A stretch of DNA of 10,408 nt, taken from positions 1-10,408 of the forward strand of contig CAAGNQ010000058.1 in NCBI GenBank assembly GCA_900771345.1, in the 5' to 3' direction. The notes under the pieces were generated by a model, which made no database searches, had not been told where the DNA came from, and was given only the letters and a program-made list of their open reading frames with translations. The position numbers and the translations under genes are program-made. Positions 7,861 through 10,408 of the stretch are shown in pieces (the stretch's first letter is position 1; each line of letters begins with the position of its first letter). Source of the stretch: Clostridia bacterium (GTDB lineage Bacteria > Bacillota > Clostridia > Christensenellales > Borkfalkiaceae).

Positions 7861-9705
7861 ATGAGTAAAATCAACTTATTAAGTAGCAAAATTTACAATA
7901 GAATTGCGGCAGGAGAGGTCGTTGAACGTCCTTTTTCAGTAGTAAAAGAGCTTGTTGAAAACTCCATTGATGCTGGAGCAAACAGTATTACTATCGAAAT
8001 TGAAAACGGTGGTATTTCCTTAATTAGAATATCGGATAACGGTTGTGGTATTGAAAAAAACGAATTAAGAAAAGCGCTTATGCCTCACGCAACAAGCAAG
8101 ATATCATCACTTAAAGACCTTGATAATATCACGTCATTAGGTTTTCGTGGGGAAGCGTTGGCCAGTATTGCTTCAGTTTCTAAGTTATCAATTATTTCTA
8201 AACCGTCAACCCAGGAACTAGGTGCAAAAATATACGCAGAGGGTGGCGACGTTGTAGGAGACGTTAGTGATTTTGGCTCGTCAAACGGAACAATGATAGA
8301 AGTTAGCAATCTTTTCTATAATACTCCTGTTAGGGAAAGATTCTTGCACTCCTCACGCTCGGAGGAAAGTGAAATTTCTAGCACCATTTCAAGATTTATT
8401 CTTGGAAATCCTTCAATATCGTTTAAATATATAGCAGATGGAAAAGTTGTATATCAATCGTTTGGCGATGGACTAGAATCTGCTTTTGTTTGCATCTATG
8501 GGGCTGAAACTATAAATAACTGTCTCTGTATCGATACAGAGAAAAATGGCATTAAAATAAAAGGATATATAGGGAAACATCATTTCACAAAGGGGAATAG
8601 AAGCCATCAAACAGCGTTTATAAATGGCAGATATATTGTTAATCAGACAATTGCATCTGCAATTGCCAACGCATATTCTCCATACTTAATGAAAAGACAA
8701 TACCCTTTTTACATTTTATCACTAGATATCCCTTATGAAATTGTTGACGTTAACGTGCATCCTAACAAGCTTGACGTGAGATTTGTCAATAATCAGATTA
8801 TTTACGGTTCAATTTATTCTGTGATACAAAAAGTTTTAGACGGAACTGGGGAAGCGGCAAGCATAATTGTTGAAAAAGAAAATCATATTAATAATACTGA
8901 TAATTCTTCTATTAATTATGTCAAACATAACGAATTTAAATTTACTAAAATTGAGCCAAAAAAAGATAAATTAGTTTTTGAGGATATAGGCGCAAAAGCA
9001 ATCGAGGCAAGAAATATAGAAACAGAAAAAATGCAAAATGATATTTTTGCAGAAAACAAAGCCTATATTGAAAAGCTAGATAGAGAAAGGCAAGAAAGAA
9101 AAATAATAGAACAAGAAACGCTTAAGATTGATAGAGAAATTAAGTTAGTGGGGCAGATTCTTAATACTTTTTTAGTCGCAGAAGACGGCCAGGATTTATA
9201 TCTTATTGACCAGCACGCCGCACACGAGAGATTGCTTTTTGACAAATTAAATGATGCTTTAAACAATAATGATATTGTTAAACAACCTTTACTAATACCG
9301 TTTATACTTAACGTAAACAACTCAGAATTTGAGTTTATAAAGGATAAATCGTCACTTTTATTGTCTATGGGAATAGACGTAGAAGAATTTGGAAGAAACG
9401 CTTTTAAGGTTTCATCAGTTCCTGCCTTTTTATCTAACTTAAATATCCAAAGATTCTTTGACGATATTCTATCAGAACTAGACACCTTTAAAACGCTTAC
9501 TCTAAACGATTTACTTATTGATAAAATTGCCCAAAAAGCCTGCAAGTCTGCAATTAAATCGGGTGACAAGTTATCTGAACTAGAAATAGACTCATTGTTT
9601 GAATTGTTAAAAGACAACTTAGACCTAAAGTGCCCTCACGGTCGACCAGTTGCAGTAAAAATAACTAGAACGGAAATTGATAAATGGTTCAAGAGAATTG
9701 TGTAA
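7861..9705 (+). CDS. mutL: DNA mismatch repair protein MutL, endonuclease type
   Basis: MutL links MutS to strand removal. The product (614 residues from this start) has an N-terminal GHKL ATPase with KELVENSIDAG (Glu30, Asn34), SDNGCGI (Asp59) and GFRGEAL (94-100). A charged linker (about 335-425) joins it to a C-terminal dimerisation and nuclease domain. That domain has DQHAAHE (450-456), ACKSAIKSGD (from 560) and CPHGRP (591-596), the metal-binding set of nicking MutL proteins, so strand nicking is probably done by MutL itself. The segment QPLLIP (475-480) fits the sliding-clamp binding motif described for B. subtilis MutL. The last acid of the DQHA(x)2E(x)4E motif is Asp461 instead of Glu. 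The ATG at 7861 is preferred because MSKINLLSS aligns with family N-termini. A GTG at 7852, overlapping the mutS stop as GTGA, would add three residues and cannot be excluded; neither has a good Shine-Dalgarno. The 3' end overlaps miaA by 22 bp. Confidence 0.96.
   Translation: MSKINLLSSKIYNRIAAGEVVERPFSVVKELVENSIDAGANSITIEIENGGISLIRISDNGCGIEKNELRKALMPHATSKISSLKDLDNITSLGFRGEALASIASVSKLSIISKPSTQELGAKIYAEGGDVVGDVSDFGSSNGTMIEVSNLFYNTPVRERFLHSSRSEESEISSTISRFILGNPSISFKYIADGKVVYQSFGDGLESAFVCIYGAETINNCLCIDTEKNGIKIKGYIGKHHFTKGNRSHQTAFINGRYIVNQTIASAIANAYSPYLMKRQYPFYILSLDIPYEIVDVNVHPNKLDVRFVNNQIIYGSIYSVIQKVLDGTGEAASIIVEKENHINNTDNSSINYVKHNEFKFTKIEPKKDKLVFEDIGAKAIEARNIETEKMQNDIFAENKAYIEKLDRERQERKIIEQETLKIDREIKLVGQILNTFLVAEDGQDLYLIDQHAAHERLLFDKLNDALNNNDIVKQPLLIPFILNVNNSEFEFIKDKSSLLLSMGIDVEEFGRNAFKVSSVPAFLSNLNIQRFFDDILSELDTFKTLTLNDLLIDKIAQKACKSAIKSGDKLSELEIDSLFELLKDNLDLKCPHGRPVAVKITRTEIDKWFKRIV
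8523..8542. repeat. 20-bp perfect palindrome inside mutL
   Basis: The half-site TCTCTGTATC (8523-8532) is followed with no spacer by its exact reverse complement (8533-8542). It lies in the coding region of mutL, between the ATPase and transducer regions, and is followed by an A tract on the plus strand. It is not an intrinsic terminator on either strand, because no T tract follows the repeat. It may be a protein-binding site or a chance feature of codon use. Confidence 0.5.
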
Positions 9706-10408
9706 AAAATAAGGCGATAATAATATGTGGGCCTACGGCGAGTGGAAAAACTGCGCTTGCTGTAGAATGCGCAAAACTTCTTAACAGCGCTGTTATTTCT
9801 GCTGATTCAATGTATATTTATAAAGGGCTTGATATAGGCACGGCTAAACCTTTTAAAGAGGAAATGCAGGGAATAAAGCATTATATGATTGACGTTGCAA
9901 GTCCAAACGATTGCTTCTCTGTAAGCGACTATAAAAGCCTTGCCGAGCCAATCCTTAATTCTCTTTTTAATGGCGGAAAAATCCCCATTATATGTGGTGG
10001 AACAGGTTTTTATATCAACTCTCTTTTATATGATTTGTCATACGGATTAGGAGGAGCCAATTTAGAGGCAAGAGAGAAATATTTTGAACTTGCAAAACAA
10101 TACGGGAACGAATACGTTTTTAAAATTTTAAAAGAAAAAGATGAAGAAACTGCAAAAAAACTTCACTTCAATGATATTAAAAGGGTTATTCGTGCATTAG
10201 AAATTTGCGAAAATGGATTAAAAAAATCTGATATTGTTGATAATCTGGTGCCAAAATTCTCATATAATGCATACACAATTTCTCACGACAGAAAGATTTT
10301 ATATGGCAGAATAAACGATAGAGTTAACGTTATGATTAATTCTGGTCTAATTGATGAGGTTCAAGGATTATTAGACACCGGAATTTCTAGGCATGCTCAA
10401 TGCATGCA
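9684..10408 (+). CDS. miaA: tRNA dimethylallyltransferase MiaA, 3' end outside window
   Basis: MiaA transfers the dimethylallyl group from DMAPP to N6 of A37 in tRNA, making i6A, the substrate of MiaB encoded at the head of the same operon. The frame is open to the window edge, giving about 241 of a usual 300-315 residues. Visible motifs, in order, are the P-loop CGPTASGKT soon after the start, SADSMYIYKGLDIGTAKP with the catalytic Asp, IKHYMID, GGTGFYINSLLY, NDIKRVIRALEI, and RINDRVNVMINSGLIDEV. The start is well fixed: an in-frame TAA ends right before the ATG at 9684 and no other standard start codon lies between it and the P-loop. This makes a 22-bp overlap with mutL, which suggests translational coupling. 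Only a weak GGAA (9672-9675) serves as a ribosome-binding site. Because the frame has no stop in the window, a scan for closed ORFs would miss it. mutL-miaA adjacency is common in bacteria, often followed by hfq. Confidence 0.96.
   Translation, partial: MVQENCVKNKAIIICGPTASGKTALAVECAKLLNSAVISADSMYIYKGLDIGTAKPFKEEMQGIKHYMIDVASPNDCFSVSDYKSLAEPILNSLFNGGKIPIICGGTGFYINSLLYDLSYGLGGANLEAREKYFELAKQYGNEYVFKILKEKDEETAKKLHFNDIKRVIRALEICENGLKKSDIVDNLVPKFSYNAYTISHDRKILYGRINDRVNVMINSGLIDEVQGLLDTGISRHAQCM

Noticed and set aside
8648..8665. Inverted repeat with 8-bp arms (CAATTGCA / TGCAATTG) around a 2-base centre in mutL
   Set aside because: It is short and A/T-rich, encodes an ordinary Ile-Ala-Ser-Ala-Ile-Ala stretch, and is near what chance would give in 10 kb.
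9063..9617. Long open reading frame (184 codons) on the minus strand opposite mutL
   Set aside because: It lies wholly inside a well-supported mutL with conserved motifs, is serine- and leucine-rich in the way antisense frames of A/T-rich genes are, and has no recognisable domain.
10390..10408. GCATGC / TGCATGC repeat at the right edge
   Set aside because: It is only a 6-bp self-complementary motif within the miaA coding frame and is truncated by the window end.
1..10408. Mobile element, prophage, CRISPR array, toxin-antitoxin or other defence locus
   Set aside because: Every stretch is accounted for by housekeeping genes. No transposase, integrase, spaced repeats, tRNA or attachment-like sites were seen on either strand.

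Overview
The window is about 10.4 kb of low-GC, gene-dense chromosomal sequence with almost no intergenic space. The protein types and the gene order miaB-mutS-mutL-miaA suggest an anaerobic low-GC Firmicute, most likely a member of the Clostridia. The exact clade cannot be read from the sequence. There is no sign of plasmid, phage, transposon, CRISPR, tRNA or rRNA content.

Layout: (1) Positions 1-1596, forward: the 3' end of a class I cysteine desulfurase, overlapping by one base a rhodanese-less thiI (tRNA 4-thiouridine synthase). The pair looks like a dedicated sulfur-relay module. (2) Positions 1597-3834, reverse: a class A penicillin-binding protein with both peptidoglycan glycosyltransferase and transpeptidase motifs. 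Its stop codon directly abuts the thiI stop codon. The apparent thiI terminator lies inside its last codons. (3) Positions 3835-3920: the only real intergenic gap (86 bp), carrying divergent promoter-like elements. (4) Positions 3921-10408, forward: a compact operon miaB-mutS-mutL-miaA (miaA cut by the window edge) with junctions of 14 bp, 5 bp and a 22-bp overlap.

How the genes work together: three loci act on tRNA. Desulfurase plus ThiI make s4U at position 8. MiaA makes i6A37, which MiaB methylthiolates to ms2i6A37. MutS and MutL start mismatch repair, and MutL has the endonuclease-type C-terminal domain found in bacteria that lack MutH. miaA and miaB, which act in sequence on the same base, bracket the mismatch-repair pair in one transcription unit.

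This is mostly conserved housekeeping content, and I do not see an undescribed system. The points most worth checking are: a strong promoter placed so that the miaB mRNA should be leaderless; an intrinsic terminator encoded within the convergent PBP gene; a strong codon-context bias (C-ending codons for Asp, Asn, Tyr and His before Val); a 20-bp perfect palindrome inside mutL; and small deviations in the MutL endonuclease motif and the MutS C-terminus.
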